Shown in pieces: positions 18,537 to 28,371 of a stretch of DNA of 64,000 bases. The stretch's first letter is position 1. Each line of letters opens with the position of its first letter. The notes beneath the pieces are model-generated. The model was not told the origin of the DNA. It did not search any database and worked only from the letters and a program-made list of their open reading frames with translations. The position numbers and the translations under genes are program-made. Location of the stretch: assembly GCA_902527245.1 (NCBI GenBank), contig CABZOI010000004.1, forward strand, positions 62,001 through 126,000, written 5' to 3'. Source of the stretch: an uncultured SAR92 cluster bacterium (GTDB taxonomy: Bacteria; Pseudomonadota; Gammaproteobacteria; Pseudomonadales; Porticoccaceae).

Positions 18537-19721
18537 TTAATCATGGAGCCTTTTATATGCCTCATCGCCATATTGCTTTACAAAAGATGTGCCCAGATCG
18601 TCTGCTTTTTTAATTGATTGCAAAATTAGATCTCTGGTAACCTCAAATTTCATGCGTTGTATGAGAGGATTTTTAAAAGCCGCATCGATAACTTTATCAA
18701 TTTCAAATTGCTCTAGTGGATGCATCGATAATTGTTCCAAATTCACGGGCAGTCCTATATCAATAAAAAATTTAGTAACTTTCTCTAGATCCTCCGAGTT
18801 CTCCATTGCTAATTGAGCAAGAGTACCCATAGCAACCATCTCGCCGTGAAGATATTTTTTGTTTAACCGTGTTATCTCTGTGTAAGAATTCGCCAAAGGA
18901 TGAGCAAGAGCAAGTCCACCACTCTCAAAGCCAATGCCACTTAAAAGCGTATTTGCCTCAACAACTCTTTCAACACTATCACTGTTTTGATTATTTCTAA
19001 CGTTCTCCGCTGCAGAGACTCCATATTCGAACAATGTCTGTGCACATTTTTCACTGATTGCTGACGCCGCGAGCGTAGGTCGACATCCCACCAAATTTGA
19101 ACCAACTGGATTATCTTCGCATACTCGAGCTTCATACCAAGTAGCCATTGCATCACCAATTCCTGCTACTAGGTAACGCTCACTCGCATTAACAATGACC
19201 TCAGTATCTACAATCACAAATGCTGGATTTTGGGGGAAATACTCAACAACATCTTTTACTCCATCGACGGTGTATAACACAGATATGGATGAGCAAGGCG
19301 CATCATTTGATGCGAGAGTTGGAATGATTCCAACTTGACAATTTAGCCTGTAGGCGATGCATTTGCCTGCATCAACAAGTTTTCCTCCACCCACTGCCAA
19401 TATACAGTCTGGTTTTGCACTCGTTAAATCGTTGGTATGTCTCTCTATTTCCTCTTTGGAGCACTCACCCCTAAACTCAGCTTTCGAATATTCAATGCCC
19501 GCCTCACTCAGTGATTGCAGGACATTTGCCGCCTCAGCTGAGAATCCTCTCTTTGATGCAAGAACCCCAACATGCTTTGCATTTATCAAACTAAGATAAA
19601 GACCACAATTTTTGATCACACCTGGACCTTGAATATAACGCTGTGGAGAAAGAAAAACTCTTGAGGAATTTACAACGGGTTGCGCAAATATGTCTCTGGG
19701 AGAAAAAGGCTTAGTTATCAT
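18537..19721 (-). CDS. GldA-like metal-dependent alcohol dehydrogenase
   Basis: A glycerol-dehydrogenase-type member of the iron-containing/Zn alcohol dehydrogenase superfamily, about 394 residues. The dinucleotide motif GGGKLVDAGK is present. Metal ligands can be read as Asp in GIGDAMATW, His in ALAHPLANS and His in YLHGEMVAMG, the GldA pattern. The start is set at ATG 19721 because a GGAG box lies 8 nt upstream; the longer form from GTG 19730 would bury that box. It probably oxidises a secondary alcohol or polyol with NAD. It is divergent from the acyl-CoA synthetase at 19793 across a short 71-bp region that must hold both promoters. Confidence 0.9.
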   Translation of the reverse strand: MITKPFSPRDIFAQPVVNSSRVFLSPQRYIQGPGVIKNCGLYLSLINAKHVGVLASKRGFSAEAANVLQSLSEAGIEYSKAEFRGECSKEEIERHTNDLTSAKPDCILAVGGGKLVDAGKCIAYRLNCQVGIIPTLASNDAPCSSISVLYTVDGVKDVVEYFPQNPAFVIVDTEVIVNASERYLVAGIGDAMATWYEARVCEDNPVGSNLVGCRPTLAASAISEKCAQTLFEYGVSAAENVRNNQNSDSVERVVEANTLLSGIGFESGGLALAHPLANSYTEITRLNKKYLHGEMVAMGTLAQLAMENSEDLEKVTKFFIDIGLPVNLEQLSMHPLEQFEIDKVIDAAFKNPLIQRMKFEVTRDLILQSIKKADDLGTSFVKQYGDEAYKRLHD

Positions 19722-19792
19722 GTTAATCACTCCAATAATCTACTTGTGCCATATAGCGACATTTACCACTTGAATGTTATATTACTAAAACT

Positions 19793-21493
19793 ATGGACAA
19801 TAATTCTAATATGAACAAAGCTACCATAACTAGAAATCAAGCAATAGAAAAACTGTGTGCATCAGGCGAAATATATGAGCTTAATTCCACCCAAATAAAT
19901 GACAGAAATGTAAAAGTTTTTAAGAATGCACCTAAAACACTCAATGAGCTCTATTTTTCCAACTCAAGTGATTTAGATTTTATTGTCTACCAGGACGAGC
20001 GATATACATTTTCACAAATTTTAGACCTAAGTACTCAACTCGCAAACACCATGACCTCAGAGTTGGGTATTAGAAAAGGGGATAGAGTTGGCATCTCTAT
20101 GAGGAATTATCCTGAGTGGAGTATCGCATTCATTGCGACTACTTCAATTGGAGCTATTGCAGTATCGTTAAATGCTTTGTGGGGGCCAAAAGATCTCAAG
20201 TTTGCCATTGATGATTGTGATCCGAAACTATTGTTTGTCGATCAGGAACGACTCACCAATCTCTCGAATGTCATCAATAAAGAGAATGACATGAAAGTCA
20301 TACGGGTGAGAGCTGAGGAAAACAAGGATCTGTTTTCGTATTGTTGGAAAGAACTCTTCAGCCGCCACCCAAATTTTAATGCACTTGAGTCTAATATCAC
20401 GGCTGATGATGATGCAACGATAATCTATACGTCTGGTACGACAGGTTTCCCAAAGGGCGTTGTTTCGACACACCGAAATATAATCCATGCGCTAATGAGC
20501 TGGGAGCTAGAAATAGAAATACGCGCTCTCAGATATGAATTAGACAAACAAGAGTTACCATTTCAAGAAGCAATGTTGCTAGCCGTTCCTTTATTCCATG
20601 TTTCTGGATCACATGTTGTCCTTCTTGCCTCATTCAGAAATCAAAGAAAAATGGTTTGTATGTATAAATGGGATGCTGAAGAAGGACTTAGATTGATTCA
20701 AAAAGAGAAAGTAACAAGTTTTATTGCAGCCCCAGCAATTACAGGTGATTTAGTTAATGCATACGATAAATCTCGCCATGACATATCAACTCTTTTAATT
20801 CTCGGTGGAGGTGGGGCACACAGGGCACCTGAGCAAGTAAAGGAAATTGATAGTTTAAACGAAATTATCATGCCTCAAATTGGTTGGGGAATGACGGAAA
20901 CTAATGCAATTGGTACGAGTGCTATCGGCGATGCCTATGCTGATAGACCATCATCTTGCGGAGAGTGCTCTGCGGTACTTCAAATGCGTATCGTCTCAGA
21001 ATCAGGTGCTGAAATGCCCAATGGAGAGATAGGAGAGTTACAAGTTAAGGGCACTTCAATGTTCCGAGGATATTGGAATAAATTAGATGAAAAATTGGAT
21101 TGTTTTGATGGAGACTGGTTTAAAACGGGCGATGTCGCAAAAATCAACCCTGACGGCTTTATTTACATCATGGATCGAATCAAAGATCTCATAATTAGAG
21201 GTGGAGAAAATGTATCTTGTAGCTCAGTAGAATATGCCTTAATGGAGCATCCAGAAATCGTCGAAGCATGCGTGTACAGCATACCAGACGTCAGGTTGGG
21301 TGAACTCGTAGCAGCTACAATTTATACAAAAAGTAAACTAACTGAACATACAATAAAAAGTTTCCTTAAAGGTAAATTAGCAAATTTTGAAATCCCCGAA
21401 GCAATAAAAATAAGTTCGGTTCCGCTTCAAAGAGGTGCCTCAGGGAAAATTACAAAAAGGTTAGTGCAGAAAGCCGCCTTAACACCTTTATAG
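19793..21493 (+). CDS. Class I adenylate-forming acyl-CoA synthetase (copy 1)
   Basis: A 566-residue AMP-binding CoA ligase. The P-loop-like motif YTSGTTGFPKGV is near residue 211. GWGMTETNA, the FKTGDVAKINPDGFIYIMDRIKDLIIRGGENVS hinge region and the C-terminal GKITKRL lysine (final acyl-transfer/adenylation Lys) are all in place. It activates a carboxylic acid to its CoA thioester. It is a paralogue of the gene at 25114, with the same N-terminal NRNVKVFKNAP-type block and domain lengths. Met7 (19811) is an alternative start. It is the only plus-strand gene between two long minus-strand runs. Confidence 0.93.
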   Translation: MDNNSNMNKATITRNQAIEKLCASGEIYELNSTQINDRNVKVFKNAPKTLNELYFSNSSDLDFIVYQDERYTFSQILDLSTQLANTMTSELGIRKGDRVGISMRNYPEWSIAFIATTSIGAIAVSLNALWGPKDLKFAIDDCDPKLLFVDQERLTNLSNVINKENDMKVIRVRAEENKDLFSYCWKELFSRHPNFNALESNITADDDATIIYTSGTTGFPKGVVSTHRNIIHALMSWELEIEIRALRYELDKQELPFQEAMLLAVPLFHVSGSHVVLLASFRNQRKMVCMYKWDAEEGLRLIQKEKVTSFIAAPAITGDLVNAYDKSRHDISTLLILGGGGAHRAPEQVKEIDSLNEIIMPQIGWGMTETNAIGTSAIGDAYADRPSSCGECSAVLQMRIVSESGAEMPNGEIGELQVKGTSMFRGYWNKLDEKLDCFDGDWFKTGDVAKINPDGFIYIMDRIKDLIIRGGENVSCSSVEYALMEHPEIVEACVYSIPDVRLGELVAATIYTKSKLTEHTIKSFLKGKLANFEIPEAIKISSVPLQRGASGKITKRLVQKAALTPL

Positions 21494-21525
21494 TACCCAT
21501 TTAAAGTAGACACAGTTATTAGGAT

Positions 21526-23157
21526 TTAAGGAAGAACAGTAACTTCAGACAATCTAATCTCTTCTTTCCATTCCTTAAGGCGTTGCTCTCGACGATTTTC
21601 TATTCTTGGTATCAAATTGACCCTTCCCGAATCTAATACTTGTTTTTCAGGATAGTCTGCACCAAACGCACTCTTACTCACCGAGAGACTCCACTTTCTT
21701 TGTTGCTCAATCATTTTTGCAGCAATCTCAGGATACATCTCAATGAGATTATTACTTTCCGTAGGATCACCAATTACGTTATAAAGCTCATAATCAGTAG
21801 TCACAAACTTTTTACCGTCGTAGTCCACATTCCTGACTAACTTCCAATCATTATCTAACCACATTAAGCCACCATTTGCTCTGAAGCCAATGGGCACCTC
21901 TCTCTTGGGCAATTCATAATCAAATAATTCAATAATTGATATCCCATCATGCACGGCATTAATTGAATCTGGAGAGAGGCCGGCCACATCGATCAAAGTT
22001 GGAAACATATCGTATGTACTTGATGGGAAATTTGTAACTCGAGGCTCAATTCCTGCGGGCCACTCTATGACGGTCGGAACACGCAGTCCACCTTCATAAA
22101 AATCTTTTTTAAATCCTCTTAGATATCCAGTGCTATCAGGATCCATTCCCCGAATACAACCATGCAATTCCCTCGCTTGAGTACTCGTCAGATTAAAATC
22201 TATTTCGTTACTACAATTTGAAGGATATTCCATCTCCATTCCCTGACCACCAGCACCACCAAAAGAATCCTTTGATGGCCAAACACGAACATCTAAATTT
22301 GGAGATCCTCCGTTATCGCTTGTAAACCATACCAATGTATTATCGGCAATACCTAGCTCACGTAAGCTTGTTCTAAGATTACCAATTGATCTATCGATAG
22401 CTACAATTTCGCCATGGGCATGCGCAGAGGTCCGATCCACTTTTCCCAAAAATGGCTTAATATCTTCTTCAGACGCATCCCAGGGACCATGGGGAGCTGA
22501 ATACCAAATAACGATAAAAAATGGTTTTCCTCTCTCAAGTTCGTCTGAAATAAATCTCACTGCCTCTTCAACAATGATCTCTGATCCATCTCCCTCAAAC
22601 TTCTCCAGCACCCCATTTCTGCTCAAGTCAAACGAGCGATCAAATCCCGTGGTATGACTCAGCCAATAATCAAAGCCTAATTCTCCAGGATTATGAGGGT
22701 CACTTTTTGGTAACGGGTGATCTAGGTCTGGGCTATCCATATTTAAATGCCACTTACCAAAATGTGCAGTAATATATCCCGCATCTTTAAATGCGGTTGA
22801 AAGCATTTTTTCCTGTTTATTGATATAACTACCAACTCTGAATGCACCAGTACGATCATTTGTCCTTCCAGTCATAACCGACGCGCGTGTCGGAGTGCAA
22901 CTTGGTGCACCCGCATAAAATCGATCCATACGTAATCCATTTTCTGCCATTGCATCAAGATTGGGTGTTTTTAGAATCGGATGACCATAATAGCCAGTCT
23001 GTGCCCAACCCATGTCATCAGCCATTACTAGAATTACATTAGGCTGATCTTTTTGATTCTCCGCACAACCAGCAAAAAAAATAAGTATGGGTAAGAACCA
23101 AAGACTTACCAATTTCTTGAAAAATTGATGATGTGATTTATTACTAACTAGATCCAT
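21526..23157 (-). CDS. Sulfatase, lipoprotein
   Basis: A 543-residue type I sulfatase. The N-terminus carries a lipoprotein signal peptide ending FFAGC, with Cys31 as the lipidation site. VILVMADDMGW (41-51) supplies metal-binding Asp residues. The sulfatase signature CTPTR begins at Cys87, which would be matured to formylglycine by an FGE or anSME enzyme not present here. PFFIVIWYSAPHGPWD and TSDNGGSPN add the remaining active-site residues. It should sit in the periplasm or on the outer membrane and release sulfate from a glycan or other organosulfate. It overlaps the PfkB kinase by 14 bp, at the 3' end of a six-gene minus-strand run. Confidence 0.94.
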   Translation of the reverse strand: MDLVSNKSHHQFFKKLVSLWFLPILIFFAGCAENQKDQPNVILVMADDMGWAQTGYYGHPILKTPNLDAMAENGLRMDRFYAGAPSCTPTRASVMTGRTNDRTGAFRVGSYINKQEKMLSTAFKDAGYITAHFGKWHLNMDSPDLDHPLPKSDPHNPGELGFDYWLSHTTGFDRSFDLSRNGVLEKFEGDGSEIIVEEAVRFISDELERGKPFFIVIWYSAPHGPWDASEEDIKPFLGKVDRTSAHAHGEIVAIDRSIGNLRTSLRELGIADNTLVWFTSDNGGSPNLDVRVWPSKDSFGGAGGQGMEMEYPSNCSNEIDFNLTSTQARELHGCIRGMDPDSTGYLRGFKKDFYEGGLRVPTVIEWPAGIEPRVTNFPSSTYDMFPTLIDVAGLSPDSINAVHDGISIIELFDYELPKREVPIGFRANGGLMWLDNDWKLVRNVDYDGKKFVTTDYELYNVIGDPTESNNLIEMYPEIAAKMIEQQRKWSLSVSKSAFGADYPEKQVLDSGRVNLIPRIENRREQRLKEWKEEIRLSEVTVLP

Positions 23158-24043
23158 TGGATTCCCCTAATTCTAAAACTTCATCTATTGAGGGTATAGA
23201 GTTTGCTGCTCCCTCTCGCGTGATGCATATTGAGGATGCCTTACAACCCTGGCGGAGTGCTGCTTTAACGTCTAAACCCATATTTATCCCAGCTATAAAG
23301 TAAGCGGAAAATGTATCTCCCGCACTGGTTGAATCAATAACCTCTGTTTCAATTGACTCAACCTTTATCTCCTCAACATCGTCTTTGTAGATTACACCAT
23401 CCGCACCTAGCGTTAATACAATTTTTGCCCTTGGGTATTTTTGAGATAGGGTTTCGATAATTTTGCTAGATTCCGATGCTCCTGACAGCATCTTTCCCTC
23501 AGTATAATTAAGAATTAAGTAATCAACTTTTTCCAATGGATAATTACTAACATCCTCAGTCATTGGCGCAGGGTTAAAAACTGTTGTAAGCCCAAGATCT
23601 TTAGCTTTACTAATCAAAAAGGCAACACCGTTCGTTTCATTTTGAGTGAGAAAGATGTCACCATTTTCAGCATTTTGTAACTTTTGTAAAACTTTGTCCT
23701 CGTCATTTTTAACATTAGCGCCACCATGAAGAATGATGCAATTCTCACCATTAGCGTCCACTTGAATAATTGCATGACCTGATGCTGAGGATAAAATCTG
23801 CAATTCTTTAGCATCAACACCGTGTGTATCCAGAAGATCGCGCAAAAAATATCCATCTTCACCAACCGATCCTAGATGAGTCACCTTTATTCCCGCTTTT
23901 GCTAATGCAATTGACTGATTCAGTCCTTTCCCACCGGCAAACTTTGAATATGAAATACTTGGCAGCGTTTCACCTGGTGAAACAAATTTATCCATAGAGT
24001 AAACATGGTCTATGTTTAAGGAACCAAAGTTAAAGACTCGCAT
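23144..24043 (-). CDS. PfkB-family carbohydrate kinase (ribokinase-like)
   Basis: A 299-residue kinase with the family N-terminal GGKGLNQSIALAKAG block (37-51), a NPAP segment, and the C-terminal DSTSAGDTFSAYFIAG motif with catalytic Asp243 and anion-hole AGD. The combination fits ribokinase best: overall length, the GGKGxNQA-like signature and the SIDEVLEL tail. Ribose is therefore the likeliest substrate, though other PfkB sugars cannot be excluded. The start at 24043 abuts the stop of the kinase gene upstream. A nucleoside hydrolase at 31709 could supply ribose. Confidence 0.88.
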   Translation of the reverse strand: MRVFNFGSLNIDHVYSMDKFVSPGETLPSISYSKFAGGKGLNQSIALAKAGIKVTHLGSVGEDGYFLRDLLDTHGVDAKELQILSSASGHAIIQVDANGENCIILHGGANVKNDEDKVLQKLQNAENGDIFLTQNETNGVAFLISKAKDLGLTTVFNPAPMTEDVSNYPLEKVDYLILNYTEGKMLSGASESSKIIETLSQKYPRAKIVLTLGADGVIYKDDVEEIKVESIETEVIDSTSAGDTFSAYFIAGINMGLDVKAALRQGCKASSICITREGAANSIPSIDEVLELGESNGSS

Positions 24044-25111
24044 CTATCTCTCTTTATATCGATTAATATAGAAATCTGCCGCTGCCAGAGATGCATCTAT
24101 TCGACTCTTAATCTCATCTAAATCTATCCCCTCAGTACTTTTCTTTCCTTCTCTGTATCGAGCATAAACTCCATGAATAATTGCTGCAGATTTCCAATGA
24201 TTAAATCCAAAGTAAAAATCAAGCTGATCAACATTTAAACCTGTTTGTTTTTGATAACGATTAATCAGTTCTTTTCTTAGCGGCAATCCATCAATAGAGG
24301 AAGGTAAATCCAAACTACTCGAAGCATCACCGTGTGCCTCAGGCCAACTTTTTAGCGTGTAAGCTAAGTCTGCCAATGGATCTCCCAATGAGGAAATTTC
24401 CCAATCAACTACCGCTGAGACCTTAGCATCATCACCAATTAAACAGTTATGAAATCCGTAATCACCATGAACCACACTTGCGGTCTGCTGGTCAGGTTTT
24501 GAGGAAAGAAAATATTCCTGTAGGTTATGTGCTCTTTTGTCATCATAGTTAGCTGGCTCAATGGATGCCATCCAAGATCGATACCAAGTCTTTACTTGAC
24601 GACCAATGTAATCCCCCTTTCGACCCAACTCTCCAAGACCAATCTCGTCGGGATCCAGGCTATGAAGGGATGCTAAGGTATCAATAAATGAGTATGCAAG
24701 AGTGACTCTATTATCTAATCTTATAGAATCCGATGCTTCCTTAGCGCTATGAAGAGGCTTACCCTCAGAGAATCCCATTACATAAAATAACGCACCTGTT
24801 ATATCTAAATCATCACAAAATCCGAGTGGTTTAGGGACCGGAAATCCAGTCGGTGCTAAATTGGAGATTAGTGCCCATTCTCGCGACATATCATGAGCTT
24901 TTGGGAGCAATTTACCCAATGGGGGTCTTCGTATTACCGCACTTGTTCCCTCAAAATCATTTATCATATAGGTTAGATTTGAATGTCCTCCCTCTAATTT
25001 TTTCCACTTTAAAGGGGGCTTTAAGCCTTTAACATTTTCCTTTATCCAATCTTCCACTTTTTGAATTTCAAATCCCTGAACATTTTGCATTTTATTATTT
25101 GGAACATTCAT
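24044..25111 (-). CDS. APH-fold acyl-CoA kinase, LvaA/ACAD10-11-like
   Basis: A 355-residue phosphotransferase of the aminoglycoside-phosphotransferase fold, in the subgroup fused to acyl-CoA dehydrogenases in animal ACAD10/ACAD11 and stand-alone as bacterial LvaA. The catalytic loop VVHGDYGFHN (D217, N222) and metal-binding DWE (D236) with SLGDPLADLAY are intact. GGHSNLTYMI near residue 41 is the nucleotide-loop block. Known relatives phosphorylate the 4-hydroxyl of 4-hydroxyacyl-CoAs before elimination. An ACAD11-like dehydrogenase is present at 32690. The gene is packed between a CoA ligase (2-bp gap) and the PfkB kinase (0-bp gap), which favours acyl-CoA over drug substrates. Confidence 0.87.
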   Translation of the reverse strand: MNVPNNKMQNVQGFEIQKVEDWIKENVKGLKPPLKWKKLEGGHSNLTYMINDFEGTSAVIRRPPLGKLLPKAHDMSREWALISNLAPTGFPVPKPLGFCDDLDITGALFYVMGFSEGKPLHSAKEASDSIRLDNRVTLAYSFIDTLASLHSLDPDEIGLGELGRKGDYIGRQVKTWYRSWMASIEPANYDDKRAHNLQEYFLSSKPDQQTASVVHGDYGFHNCLIGDDAKVSAVVDWEISSLGDPLADLAYTLKSWPEAHGDASSSLDLPSSIDGLPLRKELINRYQKQTGLNVDQLDFYFGFNHWKSAAIIHGVYARYREGKKSTEGIDLDEIKSRIDASLAAADFYINRYKER

Positions 25112-25113
25112 CT

Positions 25114-26802
25114 TTAGCTGTACTCCTTCTTGAGAGCCTCCACATCAATCTTCTCTGACGCAACTCGAGGTAATGGTTTTTTCTTAAACCATATGTGCTC
25201 TGGTATTTTATATGCTGCTAATGATTTTCTTAAGAACTCTTTCAAAGAATTCTCATCTGCATTTGAAGTTTCACCACAAAAAACACAAGCTCCGACAATC
25301 TCACCCAAACGTTCGTTGGGCAAAGCAAAGATAGCAGCTTCAATCACATCAGGATGTTCAAGAATCACCGTTTGAACCTCTTGAGCTGATATATTTTCAC
25401 CACCTCTGATAATGATATTTTTTTTCCTATCAACGAGCGTGATCAATTCATTTTTATCAATCTTTGCCAGATCACCTGTATAAAGCCATCCATCTTTTAA
25501 AACTTCGGATGTCTCAGCATCTTTATTCAAATAGCATCGCATATTCGCTGCACTTTTTAGCACCAATTCCCCGACGTCTCCAATCTCAACATCATTATCA
25601 AATTCATCCACAATTCTCATCTCTGCAAGCGGTGCAATTAATCTTCCTGTCACCTCAGGATTTTCCAAGTATTCCTTACCTCGAATAGCTATTCCCAGAG
25701 CATTTGTTTCTGTCATGCCATAACTTGTCCCTGTCAAAACATTGGGTATAGATTCTGCCATTTCTCGCGCCTGATCAGCTGGCCGTGCAGCGCCTCCAGT
25801 ATCAATTAATCGAATCGATTCTAACTTTGCGCCAACTTTTTTAGCCTCTCCCAGAATTTCAGCGGCCATTGTAGGGACACCTCCAAACCTGCTCACTTTT
25901 TCTAACTCAATAAGTCTGACGGCCTCAGGAGGATCCCACTTTTTCATTATCACTAACTTTGTGCCACTCCAAAGGGCAAGTAAAAGTCCCCCATGAGTTC
26001 CGGAAACATGGAAAAATGGGACTGAAACTAACTGACATGGTTGATAAGGTTGGTTGTTTTTGTCTACATAAGGCACAGGTCCCAATCCCATTACATCCAA
26101 AACTCTGAGGCCAAAATGCCAAGACATTAATGTGGATATTGCACCCCGATGAGTCATAACGACTCCCTTTGGGTGTCCTGTTGATCCTGAAGTATACATA
26201 ACAGCGAAATCACTATCTTGATCAATCGTAGTTCTGGGTAATTCATTATTTTTACTTGTTAAAAGTGAATTCCAAAACTCATCTGACTTATCAGAATTTT
26301 GATGGCGACATAAAACTGTTTGCACGCCCATCTCTGATACAAATCCTTTTATCTTTGCTAGTCGCTGCTCATCGGTGAATACAAGCTTTACCTTTGAATC
26401 CATAAATCCATATTTAAGTTCATCTGATGTCCACCAGCTATTTAAACAAACTGCAACGGCACCAATTGACGATAAAGCCATAAATATAAGGGGAAATTCT
26501 GGAGAATTTTTCATTAAAATCGCAACTCTATCACCTGGTCTAATGCTATATTCATCCATTAGCAAATGAGCGATTTGACACGTTAATTGATGAAACTCAC
26601 CAAAGGAATATCGCTCTTTGTCAAAAACCAAGAAGTCTTTTTCTTTATGGTTGAGACAAAGGTTTAAAATATCAGGTATGAGCTTGGGGCCATTTTTAAA
26701 AACTTTAAATGATACGCCTCGAATTATTTCATCTGCAATAAAGTAATCTTCATCATTAGATAGAACATAATCTCTCGCATCATCTAGGCTTTGAAATTCC
26801 AT
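25114..26802 (-). CDS. Class I adenylate-forming acyl-CoA synthetase (copy 2)
   Basis: A 562-residue AMP-binding CoA ligase, paralogous to the gene at 19793. Motifs include MYTSGSTGHPKGVVMTHRG, SYGMTETNALG, YTGDLAKIDKN, LVDRKKNIIIRGGENIS and a C-terminal LPRVASEKID block carrying the candidate catalytic Lys. It makes the CoA ester that the downstream kinase and the hydratases nearby could use. It follows the symporter gene by 1 bp and precedes the LvaA-like kinase by 2 bp, so the three are almost certainly one mRNA. Confidence 0.93.
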   Translation of the reverse strand: MEFQSLDDARDYVLSNDEDYFIADEIIRGVSFKVFKNGPKLIPDILNLCLNHKEKDFLVFDKERYSFGEFHQLTCQIAHLLMDEYSIRPGDRVAILMKNSPEFPLIFMALSSIGAVAVCLNSWWTSDELKYGFMDSKVKLVFTDEQRLAKIKGFVSEMGVQTVLCRHQNSDKSDEFWNSLLTSKNNELPRTTIDQDSDFAVMYTSGSTGHPKGVVMTHRGAISTLMSWHFGLRVLDVMGLGPVPYVDKNNQPYQPCQLVSVPFFHVSGTHGGLLLALWSGTKLVIMKKWDPPEAVRLIELEKVSRFGGVPTMAAEILGEAKKVGAKLESIRLIDTGGAARPADQAREMAESIPNVLTGTSYGMTETNALGIAIRGKEYLENPEVTGRLIAPLAEMRIVDEFDNDVEIGDVGELVLKSAANMRCYLNKDAETSEVLKDGWLYTGDLAKIDKNELITLVDRKKNIIIRGGENISAQEVQTVILEHPDVIEAAIFALPNERLGEIVGACVFCGETSNADENSLKEFLRKSLAAYKIPEHIWFKKKPLPRVASEKIDVEALKKEYS

Positions 26803-26803
26803 G

Positions 26804-28333
26804 TCAGGATTGCCTCTGTGCTCTTATCTCCTCAAGCTTCTTAACAGTTGCCTCCTGACTCTCTCGTGTAATAGAAAAAAAGAAATACACTGCTGCCGCC
26901 GCAGCAAACCAAAACATCAGATAAACGTGCCCATTCATAATAAGCAATCCATCAAGCGCTTCCTGAGGCAAGTTTCCCATTTCAGCCTTGTCAGGAAAAT
27001 TTATTACTTCAAGTCCAATCCCTGCGATCAAGCTTCCTACACTTTGAGTAGATTTTTGCGCGAAACTTTTGACGGAAAAAATTACCCCCTCTGATCGATA
27101 TCCTGTCTTTAACTCGTGTTCATCTGCCACGTCAACCAACGCAGAGTTCATCACGATCATTGATAAAGGGAAGATACAGTATGCGATTAATAGAGGTGCA
27201 ATGAGACTTCCCAGTAGAATAGGAGAATCATTATCTGGCCAATATCCAGCATACTTGGCAATGTAAGGTAATGCGACCAAAAGAGCTGGAATAGCGGTGC
27301 AAAAGCTCATAATTTCTTTCTTTCCAAGTTTGAGTTTTGAAGTTACAAAAAATAAAATAGGCATGCACAACAAAATACCGGGCATTTTCGCCATCCCAAT
27401 CCAGACCATCCTTTCAGTTGATAATTCGAACACATAAATATACGCATAGGTACTCACAATACCTATAATTCCGAGGCCTATGTACATTAGCAACATCCAG
27501 GAGCAGAGTGCCAAATAAGACTGATTCGTCAACAGTGCTTTAAGTTCCTTGAAAAAGTCTACAAAATGAAATTTTTTCGATACATCAACTTTGTGCAGGT
27601 AAGGTATTTGATCGAGAGTTCCAAGTGAGCAGATCAGTGCGGAAGACGCAGCGACCAGAGACATAGTAACAGCTAAAATGATATACCTGGCTTGATTTAA
27701 CATGCCATTCGCGTATTCATCACTAGATGGAAATATGACCAAATATACAATGAAAACCAGAATACTAGGAAACAACATTGTTCCGACCTCATTATAACCA
27801 AATAGTGAGGATCTCTCGTCATAATCGTCTGTTAACTCTGCTCCAAGGCCATCATGGGGCACAAGATAGAGAGTTAGCCCGAATTTTGTAACAACCATAA
27901 AAGTGAGTAGCCAGAAAAATAATTGCATCTCACTAAGACCATTGAGAGGCATATAGAGAAAAAAGAGGCCGATCCCTAGCGGTAGGGCCGATAGGAACAT
28001 CAAGGGATGACGACGACCCACCAATGTATTTATTTTATCTGAAAAGGTTCCAACTAAAGGATCCGTGACCGCGTCAGAGATTATGGAAAGGGCTACAGCC
28101 AATCCACAAAGACCCGGAGAGACACCTAGCACCTGATTATAAAATAAGACGGTTGTTATTCCAGCAGCAGTGACCGCACCCTCTGTACCAGCCCCCAATG
28201 AAAATAATATCTTTGTTTTAGCACGTAATTTTCGTTTTCTGTCAAAGTTTTGATCGATTTCCGATTGACTGATGGAATCGGGAGCATATTTTTGCCAGAT
28301 TACATAAATTAAGTTAATAAAACTTTTAATCAA
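26804..28333 (-). CDS. GPH/MelB-type MFS cation symporter
   Basis: A 509-residue integral membrane protein with about twelve hydrophobic segments. Family hallmarks are the early LFSLGAGTEGAVTAAG, SDAVTDPLVGTFSDKI (the MelB-like loop) and GRRHPLMFLSALP blocks. Known members co-transport sugars, glycosides or uronides with H+ or Na+. The start has to be TTG at 28333, because no ATG lies upstream of the first helix; a GGGGGA box stands 7 nt before it. Genes downstream encode an acyl-CoA synthetase and kinases, so the cargo may be an acid or glycoside conjugate and not a plain sugar. Confidence 0.9.
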   Translation of the reverse strand: MIKSFINLIYVIWQKYAPDSISQSEIDQNFDRKRKLRAKTKILFSLGAGTEGAVTAAGITTVLFYNQVLGVSPGLCGLAVALSIISDAVTDPLVGTFSDKINTLVGRRHPLMFLSALPLGIGLFFLYMPLNGLSEMQLFFWLLTFMVVTKFGLTLYLVPHDGLGAELTDDYDERSSLFGYNEVGTMLFPSILVFIVYLVIFPSSDEYANGMLNQARYIILAVTMSLVAASSALICSLGTLDQIPYLHKVDVSKKFHFVDFFKELKALLTNQSYLALCSWMLLMYIGLGIIGIVSTYAYIYVFELSTERMVWIGMAKMPGILLCMPILFFVTSKLKLGKKEIMSFCTAIPALLVALPYIAKYAGYWPDNDSPILLGSLIAPLLIAYCIFPLSMIVMNSALVDVADEHELKTGYRSEGVIFSVKSFAQKSTQSVGSLIAGIGLEVINFPDKAEMGNLPQEALDGLLIMNGHVYLMFWFAAAAAVYFFFSITRESQEATVKKLEEIRAQRQS

Positions 28334-28371
28334 ATGCTAATCCCCCAAGATCACGTTCTTATTTTTTGCTT